NCBI GenBank assembly: GCA_001796995.1
Contig: MGOB01000037.1
Span: forward strand, 15,886-28,475
Reading direction: 5' to 3'
Source: Chloroflexi bacterium RBG_16_68_14
GTDB taxonomy: Bacteria; Chloroflexota; Dehalococcoidia; DSTF01; RBG-16-68-14
Length of the DNA: 12,590 nucleotides
Of this stretch, positions 11,672-12,590 are shown in pieces (positions within the stretch are counted from its first letter, which is position 1; the number at the start of each line of letters is the position of its first letter). A model generated the notes under the pieces. It was given only the letters and a program-made list of their open reading frames with translations. It was not told the origin of the DNA and searched no databases. Made by a program: the position numbers and the translations under genes.

Positions 11672-12501
11672 GTGCGCTTGCCTTCGAGCCGCACCAGCCG
11701 CCCGAAGCCGGGCGCCGGGAAGTGGCAGATGGCGGCCAGGGTGCCCTCCTGCTCCAGCCGCTCGAGGAGCCGGCGGCGCGTTTGCTGCGCCCGCTCCGGG
11801 TCGCCGTCGAAGCCGGAGTTCCATTCGGTCTCCTGGACCTGGGCCGGGTGGTGGGCGATGTCGCCGGTGATCATGGCCCGCTCGCCAGCCGAGACGACCA
11901 GGACGCTCATGTGGCCGGGCGTGTGGCCCGGCGTGGGGACGATGGTCACGTCGCCGGTGAGGGCCCGCTCGCCGGAGACCAGGTCCATGACGCCCAGGTC
12001 TCGCAGCGGCATGACGGCTGCCTTCACGTGGGGCGCCTGGCCCAGCATCTCCGGCTTGGTGAAGAGGTCCCAGTCCGCCTCCGGGACGAGGTAGCGGGCC
12101 TTGGGGAAGGTGGGCTTGGGCGCGTCGCCGTCCGACAGGTTCCAGCCGACGTGATCGGGATGGAGGTGAGTGAAGAGCACCGTCTCTACCTCCTCGGCCT
12201 TGATGCCCTTGCTCTTCATGTCGGGCAGGAGCTGGCCGCGCGCTCCTCCCAGGAAGTCGTGCGGCCCCGGGCCGACGCCCGTGTCGATGAGGATGGTGCG
12301 GCCCTCGGAGCGCAGGGCGTAGCACTGGGCGTTGGTGCGAAAGCGGCCGTCGGGCGCCCAGCAGGCACCGTAGGCCTCTTTGTAGGGATCGAAGGCCTGC
12401 GCGGGGATCGACGGGAAGAAGGCCTCGAAGGGGAAGTCCATGACGGCGTCCAGGAGGGCCACGATCTCGACGTTGCCCACGGTGATCTTGCTGCTGGCCA
12501 T
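11656..12501 (-). CDS. MBL-fold metallo-hydrolase (lactonase-like group)
   Basis: A 281-residue protein. It has the two-metal signature HLHPDH (His112, His114, Asp116, His117), His193 in PTPGHTPGH, the bridging Asp214 in TGDIAHHP and His260 in CHFPAPGFG. This His/Asp order and spacing fit the AHL-lactonase-like branch of the metallo-beta-lactamase superfamily, in which zinc or iron activates water to open lactones or esters. The true substrate is not predictable from sequence alone. No signal peptide is seen, so it is probably cytoplasmic. The ATG at 12501 is preceded by AAGGAGGT at 6 nt; the longer reading from 12570 would add a low-quality N-terminus and is rejected. It is the first gene of a four-gene operon, and its 3' end overlaps the next gene by 16 nt. 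Confidence 0.9.
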   Translation of the reverse strand: MASSKITVGNVEIVALLDAVMDFPFEAFFPSIPAQAFDPYKEAYGACWAPDGRFRTNAQCYALRSEGRTILIDTGVGPGPHDFLGGARGQLLPDMKSKGIKAEEVETVLFTHLHPDHVGWNLSDGDAPKPTFPKARYLVPEADWDLFTKPEMLGQAPHVKAAVMPLRDLGVMDLVSGERALTGDVTIVPTPGHTPGHMSVLVVSAGERAMITGDIAHHPAQVQETEWNSGFDGDPERAQQTRRRLLERLEQEGTLAAICHFPAPGFGRLVRLEGKRTWQAL

Positions 12502-12507
12502 GCCCGT

Positions 12508-12515
12508 ACCTCCTT
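12508..12515 (-). promoter_or_regulatory. Strong ribosome binding site deciding the MBL-hydrolase start
   Basis: The minus strand reads AAGGAGGT, then 6 nt, then ATG at 12501. It is the best Shine-Dalgarno match in the window and fixes the start 23 codons inside the longest open frame. Confidence 0.8.
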
Positions 12516-12560
12516 GCGCTCCTGCGATCGATGCGGATGCCGTGTGGGATTGCCCGGCGT

Positions 12561-12569
12561 ATTCTACCA
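12561..12569 (-). promoter_or_regulatory. Candidate extended -10 promoter for the four-gene operon
   Basis: The minus strand reads TGGTAGAAT: TAGAAT (five of six consensus bases) directly preceded by TGN, the extended -10 form. It lies 59 nt before the MBL start codon. The position for a -35 holds only CTGGCC, which is poor, but extended -10 promoters tolerate this. It is the only A+T-rich patch between the gene and the window edge. Confidence 0.45.
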
Positions 12570-12590
12570 CGGCTCGGCCTGGAGGCCAGC

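Noticed and set aside
11672..12325. N-terminal 218-codon extension of the DsbA-like frame
   Set aside because: It covers the MBL-hydrolase gene out of frame and is Arg/Pro/Gly-rich noise; the thioredoxin fold begins right after the GTG at 11671.
12502..12570. N-terminal extension of the MBL hydrolase
   Set aside because: The stretch reads as low-complexity Ala/Ser/Gly, and a near-perfect Shine-Dalgarno site sits inside it directly before the ATG at 12501.

Overview
The window is strongly G+C-rich and densely coding, with short intergenic gaps, good Shine-Dalgarno sites and several GTG starts. No rRNA, tRNA, CRISPR array, transposase or phage gene is visible. The organism is most likely an uncultured environmental bacterium. 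The dockerin-like signature LRYSANPxLPYD, the giant Pro/Thr-linker protein and the style of the metabolic genes suggest Chloroflexota (Dehalococcoidia-like). That assignment is inference from general resemblance; there is no marker gene to settle it.

Layout. (1) 1-378 (+): the C-terminal end of a glycoside hydrolase family 4 type enzyme that enters from the left edge. It is the only plus-strand gene, and its stop codon overlaps the stop codon of the convergent gene inside one CTAG. (2) 2509-375 (-): a two-gene operon of a glutamine-synthetase-fold ligase and a classical short-chain dehydrogenase/reductase, 11 nt apart. The pair looks catabolic, for example amine glutamylation plus an alcohol or aldehyde oxidation, but the substrate is not known. 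(3) 2510-2701: a non-coding gap with a compact 49-nt element made of two tandem 8-bp/4-nt hairpins enclosed in 10-bp terminal inverted repeats. (4) 8539-2702 (-): one gene for a 1945-residue exported modular protein. In order it has a signal peptide, a three-fold N-terminal repeat, an internal dockerin-like module, two cohesin-like modules separated by a Pro/Thr linker, a small beta domain, a third cohesin-like module, thrombospondin type 3 calcium repeats, an Ig-like and a carboxypeptidase-regulatory-like domain, and a second dockerin-like module at the C-terminus. A plausible sigma-70-type promoter lies just upstream. (5) 12501-8652 (-): a tightly coupled four-gene operon of an MBL-fold hydrolase, a DsbA/SpxH-like thioredoxin-fold protein with only one active-site cysteine, a ketopantoate-reductase family enzyme and a tandem GNAT acetyltransferase. 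Junctions are a 16-nt overlap, a 1-nt gap and a 1-nt gap.

How they relate. The operon in (5) is probably co-translated and may carry out linked small-molecule and redox chemistry in the cytoplasm. The giant protein is extracellular and independent of it, with its own promoter. The most unusual object is this giant protein: dockerin-like and cohesin-like modules sit in the same chain, and the dockerin-like module is duplicated, with one intact and one degenerate EF-hand in each copy.
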